From Noviherbaspirillum autotrophicum (GTDB lineage Bacteria > Pseudomonadota > Gammaproteobacteria > Burkholderiales > Burkholderiaceae_D), in NCBI RefSeq assembly GCF_000818395.1, contig NZ_JWJG01000028.1, forward strand, positions 2,773,195 through 2,837,194: a stretch of 64,000 nt of DNA, in the 5' to 3' direction. Position numbers and translations under genes: made by a program. Shown in pieces: positions 27,279-35,383 of the stretch (position 1 is its first letter; each line of letters starts with the position of its first letter). The notes beneath the pieces are model-generated. The model did no database searches. It was given only the letters and a program-made list of their open reading frames with translations, and had not been told where the DNA came from.

Positions 27279-28506
27279 GTGAATCGCGTGGCATTGATTT
27301 TCCGAGAACGACATCCAGTACATGATCGGCCGCCGCACTGCGGGCGATTGCCTTGGCCTTGTCGCGCATCTCCGCGAGTCTTTCGGGATGCTGCAGCAGA
27401 TAACGGACGCGGTAGGCGAGCGATGCAGCGTCGTTCGCCTTGAAGGCGACGCCCTGCTCCAGCAAAAAATCGGCATTACACTCTTCCTGCCCCGGGATCG
27501 GGGCCGTCAGAATCATTGGCAGCCCCATGGCCAAGCATTCCGATGTAGTCAACCCGCCCGGCTTGGTAATCGCCAGGTCGGCGCAAGCCATCAAGCGCTC
27601 GACACGATCGGTAAATCCCTGTGCCAGTATGCGACCGGGATGCAGCACCGCCAGGCGCTGCAGAGCGGACAAGGCGACCGCGTTTTTTCCGGCCATGACA
27701 ATGAGTTGAAGATCCGGATCGAGCGCTAGCAGGTCGGCCGCGGTCTCATCCAAACGCCCAAGCCCAGCGCCTCCTCCCATCAGCAAGAGCGTCGTTTTCT
27801 GTGGAACAAGTCCAAATTCTGCAGCACATTCGGTTCGGCTATGATGCTGCCCGAACGCCGGCATGACTGGAATACCAGTGACATGAATGGCGTCTGGCGC
27901 GATACCTTGTGCGCGCATATGAAAGGCCACTTCCTCGTTGCCCGCAAAATAGCCCGCCATATTCGGTTGCACCCACATTGCATGCAAGTCGAAATCAGTT
28001 ACCTGTACCCATACCGGAGAGCCGAAATGTCGCTTCCCTCCGGGGTTCGCCAGCCACTCTGCGGGCATAAAATGCGTGCAAATGATCGCATCCGGCCGAA
28101 ATAATGCGATTTTTTCCATCAGGCGGCGCGACGCCATCCGCTCGATTGCCCGTCGCACGGTTTGCCACGGGCTGTCCGACGGCACTTTATCGCTTATCCG
28201 GTACAGATATCCCCAGATAGCCGGATACCGCTGAACAAGAAAAATATAGAAATCCGTGTACAAGCGGCGAAAGAGCGATGGCACGACGCTCATCACATCG
28301 AGGTGCATCGCCGTTATATCAGCCCCATACATCGCGGCATGCGCACGGATTGATTCGGCTGCACGCACATGGCCTGCGCCGGCGGAAACGCTCAACAGCA
28401 AGATCCGCCTCCTGCGCAGCGAAGCAGGGGCAAGCACTCCCACGTTCGGTGCGGCATCTGACAAGCACTGCTTACGATATATCGTTTGCATGGTCTTCCA
28501 TCTCAA
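27265..28506 (-). CDS. MGDG-synthase-like glycosyltransferase (GT28-type)
   Basis: A 413-residue GT-B enzyme of the monogalactosyldiacylglycerol synthase family. The N-domain has LLLSVSAGAGHVRAAESI, the Gly-Gly/Ala-Gly-His motif of the family, and ICTHFMPAEWL. The C-domain has LLLMGGGAGLG and the nucleotide-sugar-binding TKPGGLTTSECLAMGLPMI. It should add a sugar to diacylglycerol at the inner membrane. The ATG overlaps the stop of the GT4 gene (ATGA, 28503-28506). Two glycosyltransferases in series suggest either two different glycolipids or a diglycosyl lipid. Confidence 0.88.
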   Translation of the reverse strand: MRWKTMQTIYRKQCLSDAAPNVGVLAPASLRRRRILLLSVSAGAGHVRAAESIRAHAAMYGADITAMHLDVMSVVPSLFRRLYTDFYIFLVQRYPAIWGYLYRISDKVPSDSPWQTVRRAIERMASRRLMEKIALFRPDAIICTHFMPAEWLANPGGKRHFGSPVWVQVTDFDLHAMWVQPNMAGYFAGNEEVAFHMRAQGIAPDAIHVTGIPVMPAFGQHHSRTECAAEFGLVPQKTTLLLMGGGAGLGRLDETAADLLALDPDLQLIVMAGKNAVALSALQRLAVLHPGRILAQGFTDRVERLMACADLAITKPGGLTTSECLAMGLPMILTAPIPGQEECNADFLLEQGVAFKANDAASLAYRVRYLLQHPERLAEMRDKAKAIARSAAADHVLDVVLGKSMPRDSHATH

Positions 28507-29540
28507 GCCAACGACGACTGTGCCGCCTCACCCCCCTGGGCAGTACGGGCGAGATGCAGATTGGCCAGGAATTGCTGTGTGGCGGCGCTCCACGAATACT
28601 GCAGCGCATGTAGTCGCACAGCCTTGCGGCACAGTTGGCGTGCCGCAAGGCAGGCGCGTTCCAGGTCGTGGTCCAGCACGCCGGACCGCCCATGCGAGAC
28701 GACGTCGAGAGGCCCGTCTACTGGATACGCAGCCACCGGTGTGCCGCATGCCATCGCTTCAGCCATGACAAGGCCGAACGTGTCTGTACGGCTAGGGAAC
28801 ACGAAGACGTCGGCGCAGTTGTAATACGGCACAAGCTCGTCGTTGTTACGCGCGCCAAGGAAGCGAACTCCGGGATAGCGGCGCTGCAGCTCTTCACGCA
28901 TGGGCCCGTCACCAATCACCCATTTGGAACCAGGCAGGTCGAGCCGCAGGAAGTCCTCGACATTCTTTTCCACCGCGATCCTGCCGACATACAGGTAAAG
29001 CGGACGCGCAATGCCGGTTTGGTCCACCTGGGCTGGACGGAACAAGCCGGTGTCGACGCCACGCCCCCACAGGACGAGATGGCGAAAGCCCCGTTTTTCA
29101 AGGGAGCGCAGGATACCGGGAGTGGGCACCATCACTGCTTTAGATGGCCCGTGAAACCACTTGAGCCAGCGATAGGTGAGCGTCATGGGAATGAGCGAAC
29201 GGGCCCGCACGTATTCCGGAAAGCGCGTATGGTAAGAGGAGGTGAAGGCCAGCCCGTGCTTCAGGCAATGGCGGCGCGCAGCCAGCCCGATTGGCCCCTC
29301 AGTCGCGATATGGATACAATCCGGTTCAAGATTCTCCAGGATTGACGCCACCTTGCGGTAGGGATTACATGCGAGGCGGATATCAGGATAGGTTGGGCAA
29401 GCGAACGTCTTCATACCCGCTGCGCTGACCACTTCGACCTCGTGTCCGGCGTTACGCAGGCACTGACGCGTAGCGACCAGCGTGCTAACGACCCCATTGA
29501 TTTGCGGTGACCAGGCATCCGTTACGATGGCAATACGCAT
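28503..29540 (-). CDS. agt: GT4 glycosyltransferase, Agt-like (diacylglycerol glycosylation)
   Basis: A 345-residue GT-B enzyme. The N-terminus MRIAIVTDAWSPQINGVVST, the block HIATEGPIGLAARRHC, YHTRFPEYVRAR, and the C-domain GRIAVEKNVEDFLRL, FLGARNNDELVPYYNCADV and FPSRTDTFGLVMAEAMACG with catalytic Glu are typical of the GT4 group that includes SqdX-like enzymes and the Agt enzymes induced by phosphate limitation. It overlaps the plcP gene by 19 bp and the next gene by 4 bp. With PlcP it would turn phospholipid-derived diacylglycerol into glycolipid. The sugar donor is unknown. Confidence 0.85.
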   Translation of the reverse strand: MRIAIVTDAWSPQINGVVSTLVATRQCLRNAGHEVEVVSAAGMKTFACPTYPDIRLACNPYRKVASILENLEPDCIHIATEGPIGLAARRHCLKHGLAFTSSYHTRFPEYVRARSLIPMTLTYRWLKWFHGPSKAVMVPTPGILRSLEKRGFRHLVLWGRGVDTGLFRPAQVDQTGIARPLYLYVGRIAVEKNVEDFLRLDLPGSKWVIGDGPMREELQRRYPGVRFLGARNNDELVPYYNCADVFVFPSRTDTFGLVMAEAMACGTPVAAYPVDGPLDVVSHGRSGVLDHDLERACLAARQLCRKAVRLHALQYSWSAATQQFLANLHLARTAQGGEAAQSSLA

Positions 29541-30376
29541 ACTTCACCTAATTCCTCTTGTTTAGCGTGAATCGGCGGCATGACGATTTCGTGCCAAGTC
29601 ACCAGGCGAAGTTCGCCGGAAAGATCCTCGACGAGCGCCGTTAGGCTCTCGACCCAGTCACCGTCATTGCAATAAGTAATGCCCTCGATATCCCGGATTT
29701 CCGGTTTGTGTATATGGCCGCAAATAACGCCATCGACATTTCTCTTCCGCGCTTCGCTTGCAAGCGCATGCTCGAACGAGCTGATGTAACTGACGGCGTT
29801 CTTGACTTTCAGCTTCAGGTACTGGGAGAGCGACCAGTACGGCAAGCCAGCACGTGCTCGCCATTTGTTAAATACCTGATTGATCTTCAGGATCAGGGTG
29901 TAGAGGGTATCGCCCACGTACGCAAGCCATTTTGCGCACGCGATGACGCCGTCAAAGCGGTCACCGTGTAGAACCAGCATCCGTTTCCCCTGCGCTGTCA
30001 CATGCACCAGTTCGTCGCGAATCCGGATTCCGCCAAAATCAAGATCGATAAATTGGCGGATCGCTTCATCATGATTCCCGGGGATGAAGATGACTTCGGT
30101 GCCTTTTTTTGCTTTCTTCAGCACGCTTTGCACCACGTTATTGTGTATCTGGTCCCAGTACCAACGACGTTTCAATTGCCAGCCGTCGACAATATCTCCG
30201 ACCAAGTAGAGCGTGTCGGATTCGGTATGTTGCAGGAACTCCAGCAAGCGCGCTGCCTGGCATCCTGTCGTCCCAAGGTGCACGTCGGATATCCAGATGG
30301 CTCTGAATCGCGTTACCGCCCGCTTCCCGCGCGATTTCAAGAAGTGCGGATCGAGGAAATCGTCTGCCGGTTTCAT
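29522..30376 (-). CDS. plcP: PlcP-type metallophosphoesterase (phospholipid remodelling)
   Basis: A 284-residue calcineurin-like enzyme. The metal-binding motifs are complete: WISDVHLG, LVGDIVDGW, IPGNHDE, LHGDRFD and ICGHIHKPE. The family is often labelled UDP-2,3-diacylglucosamine pyrophosphatase (LpxH-like), but this form, followed directly by an Agt-like glycosyltransferase, is the one shown in Sinorhizobium, SAR11 and roseobacters to act as phospholipase C, releasing diacylglycerol from membrane phospholipids under phosphate shortage. LpxH proper is ~240 residues and would not be expected in such an operon. GAGGT is just before the ATG. The PHO-box-like repeats lie ~240 bp upstream. Confidence 0.85.
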   Translation of the reverse strand: MKPADDFLDPHFLKSRGKRAVTRFRAIWISDVHLGTTGCQAARLLEFLQHTESDTLYLVGDIVDGWQLKRRWYWDQIHNNVVQSVLKKAKKGTEVIFIPGNHDEAIRQFIDLDFGGIRIRDELVHVTAQGKRMLVLHGDRFDGVIACAKWLAYVGDTLYTLILKINQVFNKWRARAGLPYWSLSQYLKLKVKNAVSYISSFEHALASEARKRNVDGVICGHIHKPEIRDIEGITYCNDGDWVESLTALVEDLSGELRLVTWHEIVMPPIHAKQEELGEVCVLPS

Positions 30377-30617
30377 CGCGACCTCGCTTTACCGAATGCA
30401 TGGCACGCCTTGCGCTCATCCGATGCAAGGCACCCGCCTGCAAGCCAAAGCGACTGCGGCAAGCCGGATCGATGTTCTTCGTGCTGACTTCCATGGGCGA
30501 GCGCACAGCCTCGAACAAGTCTCGAGACCAACTGCACGCTGTCAACTGCGGTGGGATGGGATCGCATCCAATGTCCTCATTGATTCGACAATGGAAGCGT
30601 AACTGTGGATTACTGCA

Positions 30618-30650
30618 TGCGAATGACAGCTGCATGTCATCTGGATGACA
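30618..30650 (-). promoter_or_regulatory. Three tandem PHO-box-like repeats upstream of plcP
   Basis: Read on the minus strand there are three 11-bp units in a row: TGTCATCCAGA, TGACATGCAGC, TGTCATTCGCA. The 11-bp period and TGTCAT core are those of PhoB binding sites, the middle unit having one mismatch. A -10-like TAATCC follows at 30612-30607. The predicted leader to plcP would be ~225 bases. Confidence 0.65.
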
Positions 30651-30656
30651 TGCAGC
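30629..30656. repeat. Perfect 12-bp inverted repeat overlapping the PHO-box-like repeats
   Basis: GCTGCATGTCAT and ATGACATGCAGC pair perfectly around CTGG. No T-run follows on either side, so a terminator is unlikely; a dyad operator overlapping the direct repeats is more likely. It lies downstream of the 30700-31101 gene and upstream of plcP. Confidence 0.6.
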
Positions 30657-30699
30657 CAGGAGAAAACCGGAACGGGCGCCCCGGCAGCACCGCCGAGTG

Positions 30700-31101
30700 T
30701 TACTTGCTTTTCTTCGGCCGTCCTGCTTTTAACGCTGGCAGACCGGTCAGCACTTCCCTAAGCTTTTCGATTTGCAGTTGACGAATCAATGCGACGCCAA
30801 CACGGAGGAGTTCGCTTTTTTTGACTTCAATGCCTGCCTTCAGGCACGCCTTTTTTACGTCGCTAAGAATGGCATATTCATCTTCCGGCATGGTGAAGCT
30901 ATCCCGGACCAGCTTGATTTTCTTGACCTTCTCTTTTTGCGCCGCCTTGTCCGTGGCTACCGCCTTTGCAGCGGGCTTAACGGGTGTAGCAGCCTTCACG
31001 GCCTTGGCCGGCGTTGCCAGGTCGGCCGCAGCTTCGGTTTTTTTGCGCACTGGCTTCTTTTCGGTTGCAGCAACAGGTGTGGATGCAGATGTCTTTGCCA
31101 T
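30700..31101 (-). CDS. Histone-like tail plus ribbon-helix-helix-like protein
   Basis: A 133-residue basic protein. The first ~60 residues are an Ala/Lys/Pro-rich, histone H1-like tail (KKPVRKKTEAAADLATPAKA). The C-terminal ~70 residues (KLVRDSFTMPEDEYAILSDV, KKACLKAGIEVKKSELLRVG, GRPKKSK) are folded and resemble ribbon-helix-helix-type DNA-binding proteins widespread in Burkholderiales. It may bind DNA in a nucleoid- or granule-associated way; no function is known to me. The upstream DNA (31102-31165) is very AT-rich, with TATATAT/TATACAAT stretches that would make a strong promoter. It lies upstream of the plcP operon on the same strand. Confidence 0.75.
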   Translation of the reverse strand: MAKTSASTPVAATEKKPVRKKTEAAADLATPAKAVKAATPVKPAAKAVATDKAAQKEKVKKIKLVRDSFTMPEDEYAILSDVKKACLKAGIEVKKSELLRVGVALIRQLQIEKLREVLTGLPALKAGRPKKSK

Positions 31102-31284
31102 AATTTTCCTCTAGTTTTAAATTGTATAAATAATATATATCGTTTATCTCATTTTTTCAAATCGGGGAATTGAGCATGGCATAACAAACAACATCTGCAG
31201 CCCCCATAAAACCATACCAACCAATAGGATCGGACTGCATCTGCTGCGCCAACGCTCCATCACGACCGGCGTGAGCTCCTGGGG

Positions 31285-31476
31285 TCAATATTTGACGCGA
31301 TGGATAATCTCTGCCGCAGCCATTTCCAGGGTCGCTTGTGACGTAGCACTTAGCGAAACAACTTCGTCACCCACCTCGTGCACGAACAATCGTCCGTTGC
31401 CGTTGGCCGAATACACCTCAGCGTTGCCGTATTCGTCAAGTTGTTCACGAAAGCGATCAAGGCCGCTGACGATCAA
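31285..31476 (-). CDS. Short hypothetical protein, doubtful
   Basis: Sixty-three codons from a TTG (GLDRFREQLDEYGNAEVYSA, later VHEVGDEVVSLSATS, ending IIHRVKY). Codon use looks coding and the peptide is plausible, but the start is weak and no family was recognised. It lies next to a HipA-like remnant and may itself be a fragment. Confidence 0.3.
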   Translation of the reverse strand: MIVSGLDRFREQLDEYGNAEVYSANGNGRLFVHEVGDEVVSLSATSQATLEMAAAEIIHRVKY

Positions 31477-31689
31477 TCAGTCGCCATCGTCCGTTTGTGT
31501 GGCGGGAATGAACCGATCACTCATGCTTGCAGATCTATTGCGGCGTGCCGCCGCACGCCGTTCAGGCGCAGCAATAGGCACTCTGTTGAGCATGCGCAGC
31601 TTCTGGCAGGCGGATGCTGGATGTTGTTGGGCGGGAGGTCCCCGGTTGGGCTCCGTCGGTCTGGGAGTGCTGAGCACCCGCTTCGGCTC

Positions 31690-32110
31690 GATTGCGCCCC
31701 CCCGGTATCGAGATCGCCATCCGTCCGACCTCTTCGGCAGCAGTAAAGCACGCGGCCAGCGTGTGGATGTCGCGCATGTTCATGCCAGCCTCGTCGCGAG
31801 TGAGAAAAAACCGGCCGCATTGGGACAACGCGTTCTCCCAATTGTTTGCCGGGCCATAAGCGCCCACGCCGATGGATTGCGCCGCCGCGCTGGCGTCCAC
31901 GTGGGGGGCGATATCGAATGCCGGCGACAACACGAACCGGCTGGGGTAGCGCATCAGCCGCGCATGATGGCGCATGTGACCGTCGACGTTGCCGACCAGG
32001 ATGTTAAACACCATGCGGCGAAACAGCTGATTGCAATCTATCGTTTTCGGCGATCACATCTTAGACAGTTGAGCGGTCATGTACGACGCAATATCGACAT
32101 TGGCAGGGTC
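31690..32110 (-). pseudogene. HipA-like kinase C-terminal remnant
   Basis: The frame reads NVDIASYMTAQLSKM, a stop codon, SPKTIDCNQLFRRMVFNI, then LVGNVDGHMRHHARLM and FVLSPAFDIAPH. This is the order found in HipA-type Ser/Thr kinases (FRRMVFNILVGNxDDHxRNH ... LSPAFDInP). The usual second Asp of GNxDDH is Gly here, there is an in-frame stop, and neither the N-terminal half nor a HipB antitoxin gene is present. It is a dead fragment of a toxin-antitoxin kinase. Confidence 0.65.
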
Positions 32111-32280
32111 ATGAAGGTGATGATGACACGTGCGTTCACCTCACGAATTGCTACGGATCGCCTTCATTTCACGCTCAGACGTGGAAACCGCGACGACGCT
32201 CAGCAGTCTTAATGATCGTCCGCATCGGACTCGCCCAGGCACCTTTGTACCCCAACGTTACCTGCTCGGAGGCCATTGTA

Positions 32281-33234
32281 ATGCCCATACGTTCATTATC
32301 CAGTCCGACCGGCCCCGCAGGTTGGCCCGAGTTGCCATACGAAGCCTGGCGAGACACCTGCGAAACTTTGCATATGTGGACGCAGATCGTCGGCAAAATC
32401 CGTAAGGTCCAATCCCCCTGGGTCAATCACTCATGGAATGTCCCGCTGTATGTGACGGCCCATGGCTTAACCACCTCACCGATTCCCTACGGGAATCGCC
32501 TCTTCCAGATCGATTTCGACTTTGTAGACCATCAACTTGCGATTCAATGCAGCGATGCCCCTACCGAAGTGATACCCTTGGTGCCCCGTTCGGTAGCGGA
32601 TTTTTACCACCAATTGTTTTCCCGATTGTCAGCACTTGGCCTGGACATCAAAATTCATGGCGCTCCCAATGAAGTTCTGAATCCGGTTCCATTCCAGGAA
32701 GACACCAAACACGCCTCCTATGATTCGGAGGCAGCCAATCGGTTCTGGCAGGTTCTGGCCCAAGCGGATCGGGTATTCAAGCAATTCCGTGGCCGCTTCA
32801 TTGGCAAATGCAGTCCGGTACATTTCTTCTGGGGCAGCTTCGATCTGGCATTGACGCGCTTTTCCGGGCGGCGGGCGCCCGCGTTCTCCGGCAGCGTGCC
32901 GAACTGCCCGGACTGGGTGATGCGCGAAGCCTATTCGCATGAAGTCTGCAGTTGTGGCTTCTGGCCAGGCAGCGATGCGTTGCCTTTGCCGATCTTTTAC
33001 ACCTACGCTTACCCTGAGCCGGCCGGCTTCAATACCCATCGGGTCATGCCAGAAACGGCACGGTATGACCCCAATTTTCGCGAATTCATCTTGCCCTACG
33101 AAGAGGTTAGGCATGCATCCTCGCCGGATCAGATGTTGCTGGAATTTTTGGAGGATGCCTATGCCGCGGCAGCTACGCTGGGTAAGTGGGACCGTCAGGC
33201 GTTAGAAACGACTGAGCCCATCTACCATACTTGA
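32281..33234 (+). CDS. DUF5996 family protein
   Basis: A 317-residue cytoplasmic protein. WPELPYEAWRDTCETLHMWT at the N-terminus, then NHSWNVPLYVTAHGLTTSPI, SPVHFFWGSFDLALTRFSGR and HEVCSCGFWPGSD are the conserved blocks of DUF5996, whose function is not known. The length fits the family. The ATG at 32281 has GGAGG 7 bp upstream and similarity begins there; the open frame from 32212 adds unrelated residues. It stands alone between a HipA remnant and ppx. Confidence 0.85.
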   Translation: MPIRSLSSPTGPAGWPELPYEAWRDTCETLHMWTQIVGKIRKVQSPWVNHSWNVPLYVTAHGLTTSPIPYGNRLFQIDFDFVDHQLAIQCSDAPTEVIPLVPRSVADFYHQLFSRLSALGLDIKIHGAPNEVLNPVPFQEDTKHASYDSEAANRFWQVLAQADRVFKQFRGRFIGKCSPVHFFWGSFDLALTRFSGRRAPAFSGSVPNCPDWVMREAYSHEVCSCGFWPGSDALPLPIFYTYAYPEPAGFNTHRVMPETARYDPNFREFILPYEEVRHASSPDQMLLEFLEDAYAAAATLGKWDRQALETTEPIYHT

Positions 33235-33518
33235 CGAAAAGCGTGCCATCACCGAGTAGTCGCTCACGTTCCCCGGCTGCCCCCGAACCCGCGTTGACAC
33301 GGCACGCCCAGAGTGATCGATAGAAAGCGGGCAGTTATCAGGACTGCCTTGTATCCCCTGCGATCAGGATTTGTGGGTAATGACAAGCCCTGAACGCCGC
33401 GGCTTGCCACGCTTCTGGTCATCAGCGTCACTTCCTGTCGCCGGGTATAAATGTGCCGAACTCTTTCCACGTGCAGGGCTGCGTCGGCCTGGTGTCATGC
33501 CAGAATGGAAGTGACTGA

Positions 33519-34976
33519 TTATCCGCCGGACTTCACCGTCATCTCCATGCCCACCTCGTTCCACCAACCTTTCTCTTTTTCAATCCAATACAAAACCGTC
33601 GGATGCTGGACAGCTAATTCTCGCTTGAACTCCAGTTCGATGCGGCTCTTCATTTTTAGACGTAGGCCGCTCACTTCAGTGTCGATCCGTGCATGCATGA
33701 AAGTGATCGCGAGCCGCAATGCCAGAACCGCTTTGGTGAAATCGGCATCACGCAGGGCCTCCGATACTTTGCGCAGGTTGCCCTTGTGCGCAAGAACCAA
33801 TGTGCTGAGAAATCGCTGCTCGCGTGCCGTAAATCCAGGAAGGTCGGCATTCTCGAGCATATATGCTGCGTGTTTGTGGTACCCGGTATGTGAGACCGCA
33901 AGTCCGATTTCATGTAGCAAGCCGCCCCAGTAAAGATATTTCGCGAACGTATCGTCCTGCGGCTTGAGCTGGCTGTACAACGTGGTTGCGAGCGTCGCAA
34001 CGCGCGAGGCGCGATCCTCATTGACATGAAAACGGTGCATGAACTCAAGCACCGACTGTTCGCGTCGGTCCCGTCTCGTGGCGCGCAGCTGCAAGTCCCA
34101 CAGCACTCCCATGCGAAGGCCGGCATCCACGGCCGTAAGGGATTCAATACCAAGTTCCTGCATTATGCCGATCAGAATGGTCAACCCACCTATCATTGGA
34201 GTGACACGCTCCGGCTTGATGCCCAGCAGGTCGACCTGACTGACATGGCCAATTCGTAGTAGACGGACCTTCAGTGCCTCGAGATTGTCCAGCGACAGCG
34301 TGCGATCCCCGATCGCATTTTTTGACAAGGCGTCGGATATCGTCCGTATCGTTCCGGAGGAACCGTAAACGTGGCCCCATTGTTGGTGGCGGAATGGCTC
34401 TGCCCCATCTTCAAACACTGAACGTGCCGACAAAACCGCCGCATTAAGCCCAGCAGCGTCGATCTGCGCATCCCTGATGAACGCTTGCGCCTGCCCGACG
34501 GTTCCGATGCTAAATGATTCGACCTGAAGCACATCATGGCCACGACCAAGAATTAATTCCGTCGAACCTCCACCGATATCCACGACCAGTCGCGTCTCGC
34601 TCGAAGAATCAAGCGTGCTTGCAACGCCCATGTAGATCAGCCGTCCCTCCTCCTCGCCCGAGATGATCTCGATCGGATATCCAATTGCTCGTTCCGCCGC
34701 GGGCAGGAATGCGACGCCATTCTTCGCGATACGCAAGGTATTGGTCGCGACGACTCGCACCGCATCGAGCTTGTAGCCGTCAAGAATGGACTTGAAATTT
34801 GCGAGGCACTGCACTGCCTTCTGCATCGCCTCACCAGTCAGGTTTCCGTCATTGTCGAGACCTGCAGCAAGGCGAATCGGATCCCGTGCGCTCTTGACTA
34901 TGCGGATTGCCTCTCCATCGTACAGCCCAACATGCAGGCGAAAACTGTTGGAACCTAAATCTACTGCAGCAAACAT
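33519..34976 (-). CDS. ppx: Exopolyphosphatase (Ppx/GppA family)
   Basis: A 485-residue enzyme that removes phosphate from polyphosphate ends (or converts pppGpp). The N-terminal ASKHA fold shows AAVDLGSNSFRLHVG, ATNTLRIAKN, ISGEEEGRLIYMGV and the phosphate-binding VDIGGGSTELILG; the C-terminal half carries an HD-like helical domain (LLHEIGLAVSHTGYHKH). With ppk only 9 kb away it completes the polyphosphate cycle on the same replicon. No PHO-box-like repeat was seen in the 400 bp upstream. Confidence 0.93.
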   Translation of the reverse strand: MFAAVDLGSNSFRLHVGLYDGEAIRIVKSARDPIRLAAGLDNDGNLTGEAMQKAVQCLANFKSILDGYKLDAVRVVATNTLRIAKNGVAFLPAAERAIGYPIEIISGEEEGRLIYMGVASTLDSSSETRLVVDIGGGSTELILGRGHDVLQVESFSIGTVGQAQAFIRDAQIDAAGLNAAVLSARSVFEDGAEPFRHQQWGHVYGSSGTIRTISDALSKNAIGDRTLSLDNLEALKVRLLRIGHVSQVDLLGIKPERVTPMIGGLTILIGIMQELGIESLTAVDAGLRMGVLWDLQLRATRRDRREQSVLEFMHRFHVNEDRASRVATLATTLYSQLKPQDDTFAKYLYWGGLLHEIGLAVSHTGYHKHAAYMLENADLPGFTAREQRFLSTLVLAHKGNLRKVSEALRDADFTKAVLALRLAITFMHARIDTEVSGLRLKMKSRIELEFKRELAVQHPTVLYWIEKEKGWWNEVGMEMTVKSGG

Positions 34977-34979
34977 CCC

Positions 34980-35380
34980 AATTCCTCTTTCTAGCGATCA
35001 GCGATACCGCTGCGGAAATACCTGAATAACTCGAGCCCTGAATATGGCGACTCTACCATCAAATCTGATGTACCCCCGGGGGGCTATCGCGAACATTGAT
35101 CGCTTGCCTGGCCGGAGGCCATGCCTCCCTTTGGATAGGGGCCGCGCTGCATGCAACGTTTGCCACAAGAACTCATTCATCAATAGCGACGGCGCACAAT
35201 CATAAAACACGCGACAGGAACGACGCCGATAAAACGATGGCCATTATCCTACTAGCGCATCAGTATCCGGCGGAATTTGTTCAGCCCTGCCAAGCACGCG
35301 TGATCTTCCGTCGCCGCGGGTATGGACGCAGCCCCGCCCCTCCTGGGCATTCGGTCTGACATGCGCTGTTCTGTGCGGTG
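34980..35380. other. Intergenic stretch without recognisable gene
   Basis: About 400 bp between ppx and the decayed receptor. I see no gene, repeat or clear promoter beyond what ppx must use. Confidence 0.4.
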
Positions 35381-35383
35381 CAA

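Noticed and set aside
29522-30376. Calling the metallophosphoesterase LpxH
   Set aside because: The motifs are shared by both families, but the length and the following Agt-like and MGDG-synthase-like genes point to the PlcP type.
30629-30656. Reading the perfect inverted repeat as a rho-independent terminator
   Set aside because: No T-run follows on either strand, and the repeat overlaps 11-bp periodic TGTCAT units, which fits an operator better.
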